From Macrococcus brunensis (GTDB lineage: Bacteria; Bacillota; Bacilli; Staphylococcales; Staphylococcaceae): a stretch of 64,000 bases of DNA. Below, in pieces: positions 30,332 through 40,264 of the stretch. The DNA is taken from the NCBI RefSeq assembly GCF_004359615.1, contig NZ_SCWA01000005.1:61970-125969 (forward strand). The letters are read 5' to 3'. The position numbers and the translations under genes are program-made. Each line of letters opens with the position of its first letter. Position 1 is the stretch's first letter. Under the pieces are notes generated by a model. The model saw only the letters and a program-made list of their open reading frames with translations. It did no database searches and was not told the origin of the DNA.

Positions 30332-31642
30332 ATGAGAACTTTTACAGCTAAATTAATGGCAAAACTGTCGAGACAGGCAAGTATCGCTGCCGGTAAAAGA
30401 GGCACTGATTTACCAGGACAGTTAGCCAGAAAAATAGATCCACAGATTTTAAGAAAAATGGCATCAACTGTAGATGATGTCGTCTTTATCTCCGGTACAA
30501 ACGGTAAGACTACCACTTCTAATCTAATCGGTCATACATTAAAGGAAAATGGCATCAACATCATCCATAATACAGAAGGTGCGAATATGGCGGCGGGTAT
30601 CACATCGAGCTTTATCGTACAGTCTAACAAGAACACAAAGCTCGCTATCATCGAGATTGATGAAGGTTCTATTCCGCGTGTCTTGAATGAAATGACACCG
30701 ACGATGATGGTCTTCACGAACTTCTTCCGCGACCAGATGGATCGTTTTGGTGAAATCGATATTCTGGTCGACCGTATCGCTGACCATATTAAGAATAAAG
30801 GGATCAAGTTGATTTTAAATGCCGATGATCCGTTTGTCTCACGACTGAAAATTGCGAGTCGAGATGTTGTCTATTACGGTATGAAAGCGGGTATTCATCA
30901 CTTCGAAGAAAGCACGATGATTGAAAGTAAATACTGCCCGAACTGCGGACGTTTACTTCACTACGAGGCAATTCATTACAACCAGATTGGGCACTATAGC
31001 TGTGAATGCGGCTTCAACCGCAGTGAACCTAAATATGAGGTGGAAGCACTTTCTGAGAACCCGTATCTTGTACCGGTGATTAACGGGGGTACATTTAATA
31101 TGAAGCTTGCTGGAGACTTCAATGTCTTTAATATCATCGCGGCCTACAGTGTCTTGCGCGAACTCGGTCTAAATGATGAATCCATCAGAAACGGCTTCGA
31201 GAGCTATGCATCAGATAATGGTCGGATGCAGTATTTCTCTAATGACAGAAAAGAAGCGATTATTAATCTAGCCAAAAATCCAGCGGGTCTAAATGCGAGT
31301 CTGTCAGTTGGCGAGAAAATCCAAGGTTCTAAATCATATTTGATCAGCTTGAATGATAACGGAGCAGATGGTCGCGATATCTCCTGGATCTGGGATGCTG
31401 ACTTTGAAAAGCTGTCGAGACAGACAATCGGTCATATCATCTGTACAGGAAACCGCGCGGAAGAACTGGCAGTACGACTGAAATATGCAGAGATACCTGC
31501 GCAGATTACAGTTGAACGCTCCATTGAACAGGCGACACTGCAGGCGATGGCACTTGATGATTATACGGTCTGTATTCCAAACTACACATCGCTTGAGCCG
31601 ATGCATACGACACTCACGACTTATTTCAAGGAGGATAAATAA
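30332..31642 (+). CDS. murT: Lipid II isoglutaminyl synthase subunit MurT
   Basis: The Mur-ligase-like subunit that activates the D-Glu of lipid II with ATP so that GatD-derived ammonia can amidate it. The 436 residues carry the P-loop GTNGKTT at 55-61, the insert with a four-cysteine zinc ribbon (Cys202, Cys205, Cys224, Cys226) and a C-terminal DUF1727 domain. AAGGAGG precedes ATG 30332, preferable to 30311. The stop shares one base with the gatD start. Amidation supports cross-linking and resistance to lysozyme and beta-lactams in S. aureus. Confidence 0.95.
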   Translation: MRTFTAKLMAKLSRQASIAAGKRGTDLPGQLARKIDPQILRKMASTVDDVVFISGTNGKTTTSNLIGHTLKENGINIIHNTEGANMAAGITSSFIVQSNKNTKLAIIEIDEGSIPRVLNEMTPTMMVFTNFFRDQMDRFGEIDILVDRIADHIKNKGIKLILNADDPFVSRLKIASRDVVYYGMKAGIHHFEESTMIESKYCPNCGRLLHYEAIHYNQIGHYSCECGFNRSEPKYEVEALSENPYLVPVINGGTFNMKLAGDFNVFNIIAAYSVLRELGLNDESIRNGFESYASDNGRMQYFSNDRKEAIINLAKNPAGLNASLSVGEKIQGSKSYLISLNDNGADGRDISWIWDADFEKLSRQTIGHIICTGNRAEELAVRLKYAEIPAQITVERSIEQATLQAMALDDYTVCIPNYTSLEPMHTTLTTYFKEDK

Positions 31643-32361
31643 TGACAGCGATTAATATTTATCACTTCATGCCTGATAAACTTAACCTTTACGGCGATAT
31701 CGGTAATATCATCGCCTTATCAAAAAGAGCGAAATGGCGCGGCATTGATGTCGATGTCACAGATGTGAAGGAAACAGCAGGGCTTAAATTATCAGATGCC
31801 GATATCCTCTTTATCGGTGGTGGTAGTGACCGCGAACAGGCGATTGCCACTAAAGAACTCTTCAAAATCAAGGATGAGTTCAAAGCTGCGATAGAAGACG
31901 GTGTACCTGCACTCACTATTTGCGGAGGATACCAGTTCCTAGGTGAAAAATATGTGACACCGGATGGTCATGAACTAAAAGGACTCAATATCCTGGATTT
32001 CTATACAGAATCTAAAACTGACCGACTGACGGGTAACATCGTCATTGAATCAGAGACGTTCGGACAAATCGTCGGTTTTGAGAACCACGGTGGCCGCACC
32101 TATCATGACTACGATACACTGGGCCATGTCGTTTCAGGGTTCGGTAATAACGACACTGATAAAAAAGAAGGTATCCATTACAAAAACCTCCTCGGCACTT
32201 ATCTGCACGGACCGATTCTGCCGAAGAATCATGAGATCACAGACTATCTCCTAAAGGCAGCCTGCGAACGTAAGAATATTGAATTCAGACCGCTGAATGA
32301 TAACACAATTGAAGAGAACGCAAAGAAAGTTATCATCGACCGGTTACTTTCAGATAAATAA
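31642..32361 (+). CDS. gatD: Lipid II isoglutaminyl synthase glutaminase subunit GatD
   Basis: A 239-residue class I glutaminase (CobB/CobQ-like) that feeds ammonia to MurT. The nucleophile Cys94 lies in [11 protein letters not shown] and His189 in [10 protein letters not shown], the same numbers as the S. aureus enzyme. Phosphate- and glutamine-binding segments [10 protein letters not shown] and [10 protein letters not shown] are present. The start overlaps the murT stop by one base (TAATG), with AAGGAGG upstream, typical of a tightly coupled two-subunit complex. Confidence 0.95.
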   Translation: MTAINIYHFMPDKLNLYGDIGNIIALSKRAKWRGIDVDVTDVKETAGLKLSDADILFIGGGSDREQAIATKELFKIKDEFKAAIEDGVPALTICGGYQFLGEKYVTPDGHELKGLNILDFYTESKTDRLTGNIVIESETFGQIVGFENHGGRTYHDYDTLGHVVSGFGNNDTDKKEGIHYKNLLGTYLHGPILPKNHEITDYLLKAACERKNIEFRPLNDNTIEENAKKVIIDRLLSDK

Positions 32362-32362
32362 A

Positions 32363-32387
32363 GATTAATGAGTCTTCTGACGGGTAA
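32363..32387 (+). promoter_or_regulatory. Candidate SigB promoter of the 42-residue protein
   Basis: GATTAA, 13 bases, GGGTAA. Consensus is GTTTAA-N12-15-GGGTAT, so one base differs in each hexamer. It begins two bases after gatD and lies 33 bases before the small gene. Confidence 0.45.
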
Positions 32388-32419
32388 AGTTAACTATCTA
32401 ACTGACAGGAGGGTTTATC

Positions 32420-32548
32420 ATGACTAAAGAAGATCCTAAAACAACGTCACAGCGTATGACGGACGATACTCCAGGTCTCGTCGACGGAAAAGTAAGAGAA
32501 CAGCTGCAGAATGAACCTGGCGACAGAAAAGAAGACGATAAGAAATAG
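32420..32548 (+). CDS. 42-residue hydrophilic protein
   Basis: A short frame with AGGAGGG before ATG 32420 and a terminator after its stop. The protein begins MTKEDPKTTSQRMTDDTPG and is strongly charged, with no hydrophobic core, so it is probably disordered. Small charged proteins of this sort often belong to the stress response, and a SigB-like promoter stands before it. I do not recognise a named family. Confidence 0.65.
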   Translation: MTKEDPKTTSQRMTDDTPGLVDGKVREQLQNEPGDRKEDDKK

Positions 32549-32555
32549 TTCAACG

Positions 32556-32590
32556 AGCATTGTATCATCTGATACGATGCTTTTATTTTT
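32556..32590 (+). terminator. Terminator after the 42-residue gene
   Basis: AGCATTGTATCA / TGATACGATGCT stem (one G-T pair) and a T-rich tail. Confidence 0.8.
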
Positions 32591-32611
32591 GACAATAATA
32601 AGAACACTTTT

Positions 32612-32636
32612 AAAGATGTATTTAAAATATATCTTT
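32612..32636. promoter_or_regulatory. NsrR-like palindrome before scdA
   Basis: AAAGATGTATTT and AAATATATCTTT flank a central A, an inverted repeat with a single mismatch. The form resembles the NsrR site AAGATGCATTTNAAATGCATCTT. It overlaps the likely -35 region of a TATAAT at 32643-32648, so a bound repressor would block scdA. Confidence 0.55.
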
Positions 32637-32642
32637 TAAGTG

Positions 32643-32648
32643 TATAAT
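32643..32648 (+). promoter_or_regulatory. Probable -10 box of scdA
   Basis: Perfect TATAAT 43 bases before the gene, with TTTAAA at 32621-32626 as a weak -35 at 16-base spacing inside the palindrome. Confidence 0.5.
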
Positions 32649-32690
32649 ATAAGATGTTAAGAGATAAAAGTAAAAACAGGAGGCTACACC

Positions 32691-33368
32691 ATGATCACAA
32701 AAGAAATGCTAGTCGCAGATATCGTTAAAGAAATTCCGAAAAGTGCAGATATATTCAGAAGTAATCGTATTGATTTTTGCTGCGGTGGTCAGATTCCATT
32801 AGCAGAAGCGATCAGTGATAAAAGTGCTCCGCTTGAAACACTGCTTGATGAAATTAATGGTCTTCAAAAAGGTAATGCTGGAGAAGGTCTTGATGTTCAG
32901 TATTTGGATAATGCGAGTCTGATCAATTATATTCAAAACAAATATCATGTGCCGCTGCGTGAAGAAATGAAAAACCTGACGCCTTATGTCACTAAAGTCG
33001 CGAAAGTTCATGGTGACAACCATCCTGAATTACTTGAAATCAAAGAAGTCTTTACAGCACTGAAAAATGAACTGCTTGATCATACACAGGATGAAGATGA
33101 CAATGTTTTTCCGCTTGTTGTAGAGTATACGAACAGTTCAACAGATGAACTACGTGCACAGCTGCAACCGCATATTGATGAACTGGAGACAGAACATGAA
33201 AATGCCGGTCATGCACTCAAAAAATTAAGAGAGCTGACTCATGATTTTACACCGCCACTTGAAGCATGCGGGACTTATCGTCTTGTCTTCGCTCGTTTAG
33301 AGCAGCTTGAAAAAGATACTTTCAATCATGTGCATTTAGAGAATAACGTTTTATTCAAACGTTTCTAG
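32691..33368 (+). CDS. scdA: Iron-sulfur cluster repair di-iron protein ScdA (RIC/YtfE family)
   Basis: A 225-residue protein that repairs Fe-S clusters damaged by nitric oxide or peroxide. An N-terminal DUF542/ScdA domain holds RIDFCCGGQIPL (double Cys near residue 30); the hemerythrin-like domain carries His and Glu ligands in HGDNHPELLE, LLDHTQDEDDNVFPL, ETEHENAGHAL and FNHVHLENNVLF. AGGAGG precedes ATG 32691. An NsrR-like palindrome upstream fits nitrosative stress control. A terminator shared with the next minus-strand gene follows. Confidence 0.93.
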   Translation: MITKEMLVADIVKEIPKSADIFRSNRIDFCCGGQIPLAEAISDKSAPLETLLDEINGLQKGNAGEGLDVQYLDNASLINYIQNKYHVPLREEMKNLTPYVTKVAKVHGDNHPELLEIKEVFTALKNELLDHTQDEDDNVFPLVVEYTNSSTDELRAQLQPHIDELETEHENAGHALKKLRELTHDFTPPLEACGTYRLVFARLEQLEKDTFNHVHLENNVLFKRF

Positions 33369-33378
33369 ATTAAACTTT

Positions 33379-33413
33379 GAAAGACCACCCGACTTAAGTC
33401 AGGTGGTCTTTCA
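33379..33413. terminator. Bidirectional terminator after scdA
   Basis: GAAAGACCACC / GGTGGTCTTTC stem with GACTTAAGTC inside it, serving scdA and the converging exporter gene. Confidence 0.8.
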
Positions 33414-34359
33414 TTAGTTTCTGGATCATAAGAAGCTCATATATATAATGGCTTTTTAACTGATTGTCATCGAATTCGTTGAGGTGTTTGACGCTGGATT
33501 TAAAGACTGAAAGTGCAGGTGCCGGTACTGGTCTTCTCTCAGTCATGGCTTCAAGTATCTGGACGTATGCTTTACGTTCAGTGAGAGAAAAGTCAAAGTA
33601 CTGGTGATCTGGCATATAGATCATATTGGATAAATGAAGAATAATGAGCTGGTCAACTTGCAGACGTTTTTCTATTTTCGTCATGTCACGTTTTCGATTC
33701 ATATCACGATGGTACTGATATTCCTCATGCTCATACTTGATCAGCTGGTGGACTTTGCTGATTTTGGAGTTGATGGCTTCCAGCAGATGCATGCTTTCTT
33801 CAGAAGTGAAGTTTCCGATAAGTACTTCTTTGCTGCGTCTGATAAAAAGGGCAGCGCTGTCTTGTTCGATTGAGCCGATGATATTCTGAATCTGCTGCTG
33901 ATATTTCGGTGGCAGTACCAGATAATTGACAAGTCCAGCAGTCGTCAGACCGATTGTAGTCGTTGCGAGTCGTGAGAAGAAGTTATACGCGAATGCATCA
34001 TGAATATTGGGCACCATAGCGACAGCTGTCAGACTGGCGACAAGCATGCCGTCAAATAATTTCAGCTGATGACAGACTAGAATAGTGACTGTCGCTGCGA
34101 GACTATAGGCAAGAGGTGAATCACCGAGAAAATAGGTGCTCATCACCGCAATAAAAGAACCGATGATGGAGGCCGGAAAACGAATATAGGCTTTTTTCAG
34201 CGATGCTTTAGCAGTCGGTTCAATCGAGACGATAGAAGTGATAACTGCAAATATCGCAGGAAGGGTTAAGAGCTGACAAATAAGAGCGGTCAGAAATGTC
34301 GCGAGACCTGTCTTGATAATCCGCGGACCGAGTATATGTTTTAAGTTCATCCTTATCAT
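33394..34359 (-). CDS. Aromatic acid exporter family (ArAE/FUSC) membrane protein
   Basis: A 321-residue protein with about six N-terminal membrane segments (residues 12-150) and a cytosolic helical C-terminal half. GPRIIKTGLATFLT opens the protein and LVLPPKYQQ ends the membrane part, as in DUF939-type members. The start is not clear: ATG 34359 and ATG 34350 are both in frame with modest ribosome binding sites. A paralogue with the same layout is at 59465. Substrate unknown. The end overlaps the shared terminator. Confidence 0.8.
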   Translation of the reverse strand: MIRMNLKHILGPRIIKTGLATFLTALICQLLTLPAIFAVITSIVSIEPTAKASLKKAYIRFPASIIGSFIAVMSTYFLGDSPLAYSLAATVTILVCHQLKLFDGMLVASLTAVAMVPNIHDAFAYNFFSRLATTTIGLTTAGLVNYLVLPPKYQQQIQNIIGSIEQDSAALFIRRSKEVLIGNFTSEESMHLLEAINSKISKVHQLIKYEHEEYQYHRDMNRKRDMTKIEKRLQVDQLIILHLSNMIYMPDHQYFDFSLTERKAYVQILEAMTERRPVPAPALSVFKSSVKHLNEFDDNQLKSHYIYELLMIQKLMKDHLT

Positions 34360-34401
34360 TCCATTTTTTAAATTTAGTATACCATTAAATGTTTGTTATA
34401 A

Positions 34402-35193
<792 letters not shown>

Positions 35194-35210
35194 AGTCTGA
35201 GAGATGAATC

Positions 35211-35247
35211 GTTCCTCAGACGTTTTACGTCCTGAGGAACTTTTTTT
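35211..35247 (+). terminator. Terminator after map
   Basis: GTTCCTCAG / CTGAGGAAC stem with an inner CGTTTTACG, then seven T. A second small hairpin, CTCAGACT / AGTCTGAG, spans the map stop codon. Confidence 0.88.
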
Positions 35248-35275
35248 ATAATGAGGATAATAAGGAGAGGATGTT

Positions 35276-35650
35276 ATGAGCCGAATTACATCTGTATTAA
35301 CCAAAACGGTCAAAAAAGCAATCAACCATAGTCTGTTCGATAAAATAGCCGAACTGCAGCACAGACTGACAGATTTAAATGTTCAAAAAGCAGTTAAATC
35401 GAATGAGCAGGAATCTTTGCTGAAACAATACGACCATTATAACTTCAAATTAACGGTGAATGATTCAGAAGACGGCAGTCAGCGTGAGTTCCGTTCTAAT
35501 CGTGTGATGCATATTAATAAGCTGAATCAGCTGGACAGTGAACTCCATGAAATTGAAGTGTCACTTGCTATGATTGAAAGTATGAAAGAAGAAGTGCAAT
35601 ATGAGATAATGATGCTACAGAAGATGAATGAAAGAGAAGTGAGTATGTGA
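35276..35650 (+). CDS. vraU: VraU-like protein of the vra operon
   Basis: A 124-residue soluble protein, helical and probably coiled coil over residues 20-45 and 85-115. Its place as first gene before the YvqF-like VraT, VraS and VraR matches vraU of S. aureus; its role is not settled. AAGGAGAGGATGTT lies before ATG 35276. The stop overlaps the GTG of vraT. Confidence 0.8.
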   Translation: MSRITSVLTKTVKKAINHSLFDKIAELQHRLTDLNVQKAVKSNEQESLLKQYDHYNFKLTVNDSEDGSQREFRSNRVMHINKLNQLDSELHEIEVSLAMIESMKEEVQYEIMMLQKMNEREVSM

Positions 35651-36336
35651 AACATTTAGTTTCAACTGAAATCTTAATTACATTTATAATTTTACTCATT
35701 ATTTCAAACCTGTATTATTTATTTTTTATGAAGACTGGAATGATACTGGTCCTGCTTGTCGGATTTCTACTCGTCTACAGTAGCCAGTTCTATAAAAAAA
35801 AGCTGAGGGGATTAGTGCTGCTCTGGATAGGGATTGCGCTGATCGCTTTTGGCATGCTGTCAAATCCTTATACATTGATTCTGCTCTTCAGTTTCCTGAT
35901 TATACTGTCACTCAGATACTTAATCGCGAGACGACAGCCGTCGGTCATCACTGTCGAGAACAATGATCTAAGGGTATCCAGTCAGAACTGGTTCAATACG
36001 AAGAAAACACCGGATGAGGTCTATAAGTTTGATGATATACACCTTCAGCATGCCATAGGAGATATCTTAATCGATCTGACGACAGCAGCGAACTTGCGAC
36101 AGGAAAATGTCGTTGTTGTTCATCAGCTTCTCGGTAAGACAACGATTATTGTTCCGCACCATTATCAGGTCAAAGTAGATTATTCAGCTCTTTATGGACA
36201 GCTGACTGTCGATGACTTTACGAAGCGGTCTAAAAATCAGCGGCTGACTTATTTAACGCCTGACTATCCTAATGGTGTCCTGATTAAAGTGATGGTCTCT
36301 TCAATTATCGGTGACTTGGAGGTCATTCATCGATGA
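35647..36336 (+). CDS. vraT: VraT/LiaF-like membrane regulator
   Basis: A 229-residue protein with four short hydrophobic segments in the first 90 residues and a soluble C-terminal domain of the LiaF/DUF2154 type (DDIHLQHAIGDILIDLTTAANLRQENVV). VraT is needed for VraS signalling of cell-wall damage in S. aureus. Start is GTG 35647, overlapping vraU. Its stop overlaps the vraS start by four bases (ATGA). Confidence 0.88.
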   Translation: MKHLVSTEILITFIILLIISNLYYLFFMKTGMILVLLVGFLLVYSSQFYKKKLRGLVLLWIGIALIAFGMLSNPYTLILLFSFLIILSLRYLIARRQPSVITVENNDLRVSSQNWFNTKKTPDEVYKFDDIHLQHAIGDILIDLTTAANLRQENVVVVHQLLGKTTIIVPHHYQVKVDYSALYGQLTVDDFTKRSKNQRLTYLTPDYPNGVLIKVMVSSIIGDLEVIHR

Positions 36337-37352
36337 ATAATTATACACGTCATATAGGCGTCATGCTGATACTTATCTATAGTCTGTTATTTACTTTCTA
36401 TATTTTAGATAGGATTTTCACGAATATCATCTATTTCCAGGGCATGCTGACTTCTTATATCATGGGAGTACCTGCCTGGCTTTTTCTCAATGTCATTGTG
36501 ATTCTATCGTGTATCATTATGGGATCGCTTGTGGCTTACAAGCAGAATGAGCAGTATGCCTGGTTAAAAGATCAGATTCGAGCGTTAGATGACGGTGAGA
36601 ACGTCCGGTCATCTAATGAAATAGAATTACATCCGGAGGCAGGAGAGCTCTTCAATGCCATCATCAAGCTGAACGAGACAATCCGGACGATCAAGCACCA
36701 GAACCAGATTGTGACAAGTGGTGTGAACGAGCAGGTCGTCAAAAAAATCGTTGAAGAAGAGAGACAGCGTCTGGCACGTGAACTGCATGATTCAGTCAGT
36801 CAGCAGCTCTTCGCAGCAAGTATGATGTTATCAGCGGTCAAGGCCCGGGAACTCAGTGACGATATGACCAGACAGATGAATCTGCTGGAACGAATGCTGC
36901 ACGAAGCGCAGCAGGAGATGCGCGCTCTTCTGCTGCATTTAAGACCGCTCGCGCTGCAGAACAAATCCCTGGTAGATGGTATTACAGACTTGACGATGGA
37001 CCTGAAACAGAAGACACCGCTTGATATACAACTGGATATGACACCGATAAAGTTGTCCAAAGGAATAGAAGATCAGCTGTTCCGTATCACTCAGGAAGCC
37101 ATATCTAATACACTGCGTCATGCAAGAGCGCACAAACTGACGGTAGAGCTGTTTCCGATTCCAGAAAGTCTCATGCTTCGTATCACTGACGATGGTCGAG
37201 GGTTTGACCTGGAAACGAGAGATGAAACACGTTACGGTATTAATACCATGAAAGAGCGTGCACTTGAAATCGGCGGAACATGCCAGATTATTTCAGCACC
37301 TGACAGCGGTACACGTATAGAAATAAAAGTTCCAATCAATGAGGAGGGGTAA
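36333..37352 (+). CDS. vraS: Sensor histidine kinase VraS
   Basis: A 339-residue NarL-class sensor kinase. Two membrane segments (about residues 10-30 and 43-65) enclose a very short outside loop, the intramembrane-sensing arrangement. The phospho-acceptor His152 is in [18 protein letters not shown], and the HATPase_c domain carries [12 protein letters not shown] and DDGRGFD. It senses cell-wall antibiotic damage and phosphorylates VraR. The gene sits in vraUTSR. Confidence 0.95.
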   Translation: MNNYTRHIGVMLILIYSLLFTFYILDRIFTNIIYFQGMLTSYIMGVPAWLFLNVIVILSCIIMGSLVAYKQNEQYAWLKDQIRALDDGENVRSSNEIELHPEAGELFNAIIKLNETIRTIKHQNQIVTSGVNEQVVKKIVEEERQRLARELHDSVSQQLFAASMMLSAVKARELSDDMTRQMNLLERMLHEAQQEMRALLLHLRPLALQNKSLVDGITDLTMDLKQKTPLDIQLDMTPIKLSKGIEDQLFRITQEAISNTLRHARAHKLTVELFPIPESLMLRITDDGRGFDLETRDETRYGINTMKERALEIGGTCQIISAPDSGTRIEIKVPINEEG

Positions 37353-37353
37353 T

Positions 37354-37983
37354 ATGAAAGTGTTATTCGTAGATGACCATGAGATGGTCAGAATAGGGAT
37401 TTCCAGCTTTTTATCGACGCAGCCGGATATAGAAGTAGTCGGCGAAGCGAGCGACGGGCAGGAAGGAATCGAACAAGCGAAATCGTTGAAACCTGACGTC
37501 GTCCTGATGGATATGGTGATGGATAAGATGAACGGGATTGAAGCAACAGCAGTTATCAAAAGCTCCATGCCAGAAATAAAAGTAATCATGCTGACCAGCT
37601 TCATCAACGATAAAGAAGTTTATGCGGCTCTCGATGCTGGTGTGGACAGTTATATCCTTAAGACATCAAGCGCTGACCGTATCGCGGATGTCGTGCGGAA
37701 GACGTTTAACGGTGAGACAGTCTTTGAAGCAGAAGTCATGACAAAGATGCGTAATCGTCTGCAGCAGAAAGCGGAGCTCTATGACATGCTGACAGAACGC
37801 GAAATGGAGATTCTGCTCCTGATAGCGAGCGGTATGTCTAACCAGGAAATTGCGGACGCCAGTCATATTACCATTAAAACAGTCAAAACTCATGTAAGTA
37901 ACATCCTCAGTAAACTGGAAGTACAGGATAGAACACAAGCGGTCATCTATGCATTTAAACATCATCTGATTGATGGTCAGTAA
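37354..37983 (+). CDS. vraR: Response regulator VraR
   Basis: A 209-residue NarL/FixJ response regulator. The receiver domain holds DD at residues 7-8, phospho-acceptor Asp53 in [10 protein letters not shown] and a late Lys in SYILKTSS. The LuxR-type helix-turn-helix fills residues about 140-205 ([37 protein letters not shown]). ATG 37354 follows GGAGGGG. It activates peptidoglycan synthesis genes in S. aureus. Last gene of the operon. Confidence 0.95.
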   Translation: MKVLFVDDHEMVRIGISSFLSTQPDIEVVGEASDGQEGIEQAKSLKPDVVLMDMVMDKMNGIEATAVIKSSMPEIKVIMLTSFINDKEVYAALDAGVDSYILKTSSADRIADVVRKTFNGETVFEAEVMTKMRNRLQQKAELYDMLTEREMEILLLIASGMSNQEIADASHITIKTVKTHVSNILSKLEVQDRTQAVIYAFKHHLIDGQ

Positions 37984-38014
37984 AAAACCCCGATGCCTCA
38001 GGCATCGGGGTTTA
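37984..38014. terminator. Bidirectional terminator after vraR
   Basis: AAACCCCGATGCC / GGCATCGGGGTTT stem around TCA, with A and T runs on both sides, shared with the carbonic anhydrase gene. Confidence 0.9.
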
Positions 38015-38023
38015 AATATGATA

Positions 38024-38599
38024 TTAGTTTTTTACTACTTTTTCATAGCCATTCTGAATCAATTCTACTTCTCCAGTATGTGGATCAATGACTAACCCAT
38101 GAACAGGTACGTTTTGATCGAAGAGTGGATGGTTATAGACCAGGTCAATATTGGCACGTACATTTTCTCTGACATCAGAAAATCCACCTAAGAAGTGGTC
38201 TAAATCAATGCCAGAATGTTTTAAAATTGAAATAGTCTCTTCTTTGATACCGCGGTCTTTCATTGTGTTTAGCACTTGCTCTACATTGATACCGCCCATG
38301 CCGCAGTCTTTATGACCCATAATGATGATTTCTTCAGCACCTAAAGCATAGATACCGACAAGCAAACTTCTCATCGTAGAGCCATATGGATGTGTGATTG
38401 TTGCACCGGCATTTTTAACGAGTTTAACATCACCATTCTTAAAACCGAGCGCTTTTGTAGACAGTTCAACAAGACGAGTATCCATACAAGTCAGCATAAC
38501 AGCTTTCATTGTAGGTACTTTTGAAGTTTCGTAGTTCTCATACGTCTTATCTTCAACGAATTTCAAATTGTAGTTCAGAATCTCTTCTAATAATGTCAT
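38024..38599 (-). CDS. Beta-carbonic anhydrase
   Basis: A 191-residue beta-class enzyme that interconverts CO2 and bicarbonate. Zinc ligands and the catalytic dyad are intact: Cys38, Asp40 and Arg42 in LTCMDTRL, and His96 and Cys99 in MGHKDCGMGG. CGATAGGAGACAATC lies before the ATG. It lies 10 bases after the BrkB-like gene and ends at the vraR terminator. Bicarbonate supply for carboxylases is its likely use. Confidence 0.92.
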   Translation of the reverse strand: MTLLEEILNYNLKFVEDKTYENYETSKVPTMKAVMLTCMDTRLVELSTKALGFKNGDVKLVKNAGATITHPYGSTMRSLLVGIYALGAEEIIIMGHKDCGMGGINVEQVLNTMKDRGIKEETISILKHSGIDLDHFLGGFSDVRENVRANIDLVYNHPLFDQNVPVHGLVIDPHTGEVELIQNGYEKVVKN

Positions 38600-38608
38600 G
38601 ATTGTCTC

Positions 38609-39613
38609 CTATCGTTTAGTAGGTAACTGACCTGTCTTCTTCTGGTGCAAGATTGCATTGATCTGCGAACCAATGATGATGATGAAGCCAGTTAAATATA
38701 ACCATATCATCAGAACGATGACACCACCAATACTACCATATGTTTTAGAGTAATTCGCAAAATTATTGACATAAAGTCCGAATAAATAGCTGGCACCTAA
38801 CCAGGCAACTGTTGCAAAGAGAGCCCCTGGTAATACGGATTTCCATGCTAATTTGATGTTTGGAGCAATAGCATATAACGTTGTGAACACAACAAATGTC
38901 AGAATTACTGGAAGCAAGATTTTAACGAGGTTAAAGACCCAGACAAACTGATCGCCGAGACCAATCTTACCGAATAATAAATTACCGATCTGTTCACCAA
39001 ATACAGGTAAGGCGAGGGTAATCGCTACAACTAAAATCATGATAATAGTGAATAAAACACTGAGCAGTTTAGCAACTACCGGGTTACGGGCATCTTCTAC
39101 TTCATAAGACACATTAAATGCATTCATTAAAGCAGTCATACCATTTGAAGCAGACCATAATGCAGCAATTAAACCGAATGACAGTAAGCCGCCAGATGAA
39201 TTCGCCATAATATCACTTACAATTGTATTGATAGTGTTCGCTGTATCACCGGGTGCGTTACTAGCGATAAAGTTCGTAATAGTCTCAGGTTTTAATTTAA
39301 ATAAAGGTAAAAGAGTCAATAAGAAGATAAGCAGTGGGAAAAGCGCCAGCAGGAAATAGTAGGCAAGCTGAGCAGCTAAGCCGGATGCGTCATCTTTTCC
39401 GATACGGTAAAGGAGACGTTGCAGAAAATTGCCGTCTTCTTTATATTTAACAGGTTTATTGATTTTAGATACATGAAGTTCCTCATCTGCTTTTTTTGCA
39501 TCCTTAGATTGGAACTTCTGTGTTTTAACATAACTCTCATCTAAATTTTTTGACCCAGACGGATTAGCCGCCTGAGTCAAAAATTTAGAAGAGCTCTTCT
39601 GCTTTTCAGCCAT
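38609..39613 (-). CDS. YihY/BrkB family membrane protein
   Basis: A 334-residue protein with a charged N-terminal 70 residues followed by six membrane segments. The family core is clear: LAAQLAYYFLLALFPLLIFLL, SNGMTALMNAFN and a late GSQINAILH. Start is ATG 39613, with GAGGAGTGA upstream; the ORF extends to 39622 by a weaker GTG. The family was once called ribonuclease BN, but that is not supported. Possibly a transporter. Confidence 0.85.
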   Translation of the reverse strand: MAEKQKSSSKFLTQAANPSGSKNLDESYVKTQKFQSKDAKKADEELHVSKINKPVKYKEDGNFLQRLLYRIGKDDASGLAAQLAYYFLLALFPLLIFLLTLLPLFKLKPETITNFIASNAPGDTANTINTIVSDIMANSSGGLLSFGLIAALWSASNGMTALMNAFNVSYEVEDARNPVVAKLLSVLFTIIMILVVAITLALPVFGEQIGNLLFGKIGLGDQFVWVFNLVKILLPVILTFVVFTTLYAIAPNIKLAWKSVLPGALFATVAWLGASYLFGLYVNNFANYSKTYGSIGGVIVLMIWLYLTGFIIIIGSQINAILHQKKTGQLPTKR

Positions 39614-39650
39614 ATGAATCACTCCTCAGAATATAGGTAAAAAGTATTTC

Positions 39651-39920
39651 TTATTTTTTAGTCAGCATATCTTTAGTATCAAGAATTGCTTTTTCAAGTT
39701 CTGGATTGTTACGACGAATTTCTTCAATCTGATCTTTCCAGTACATGATTTCATCTTTGATGCCTGCTACTTTATCTTTAGCATTAGATGGGTTTTTACG
39801 TAATTCATTCACGTTACTTACTTGATTTTTTACAGAAAAACGAGTATTTCTGTCGAGCATTGCAACAGCTGCACCTACAGCAGCGCCAATCAGCATACCA
39901 GGAATTAATTTGTTATTCAT
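39651..39920 (-). CDS. YtxH domain-containing protein
   Basis: An 89-residue protein with one N-terminal hydrophobic segment with glycines and alanines (LIPGMLIGAAVGAAVAML) and a charged helical rest, as in YtxH-type general stress proteins. ATGGAGGAATCATC precedes the ATG. It starts a leftward unit with brkB and the carbonic anhydrase. A SigB-like promoter lies upstream. Confidence 0.8.
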   Translation of the reverse strand: MNNKLIPGMLIGAAVGAAVAMLDRNTRFSVKNQVSNVNELRKNPSNAKDKVAGIKDEIMYWKDQIEEIRRNNPELEKAILDTKDMLTKK

Positions 39921-39962
39921 GATGATTCCTCCATTAAGTTAGTGTGTTGATAATACTATTAT

Positions 39963-39988
39963 ATATCCTAATATATTATATGGTAAAC
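39963..39988 (-). promoter_or_regulatory. Candidate SigB promoter of the YtxH-like gene
   Basis: On the minus strand GTTTAC (39983-39988), 14 bases, GGATAT (39963-39968). One mismatch in each element compared with GTTTAA / GGGTAT. Confidence 0.4.
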
Positions 39989-40043
39989 TTGTTACAGATG
40001 AGATTTTTTCAGAATTTATGCTAAAAGACAGTGGAGGACAGTA

Positions 40044-40241
40044 ATGAATAAAGAAGCCATGTTAGAAGATATTATGTCAAAATTGAAATTAATCAATAAA
40101 GGGGTCATCAATGCGGAAGATATCGATGATTCTAAAGAAGAAGATTTAAAAGATCTTCATACGATGGTCATGAAGCGTGATAATGTATCACCAAGTGAAA
40201 TTGCAGCGATTACAGATGCGCTTGGCCAGCTTAGAAAATAA
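40044..40241 (+). CDS. UPF0435 / DUF1128 protein
   Basis: A 65-residue soluble helical protein of the DUF1128 family (YfkK-like). Conserved parts: LINKGVINAEDIDD and DLHTMVMKRDNVSPSEIAAI. GTGGAGGAC precedes ATG 40044. It lies just before the M29 aminopeptidase, similar to the Bacillus yfk region. Function unknown. Confidence 0.85.
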   Translation: MNKEAMLEDIMSKLKLINKGVINAEDIDDSKEEDLKDLHTMVMKRDNVSPSEIAAITDALGQLRK

Positions 40242-40264
40242 CTTTAAATAAAGGGGATTAAAAC

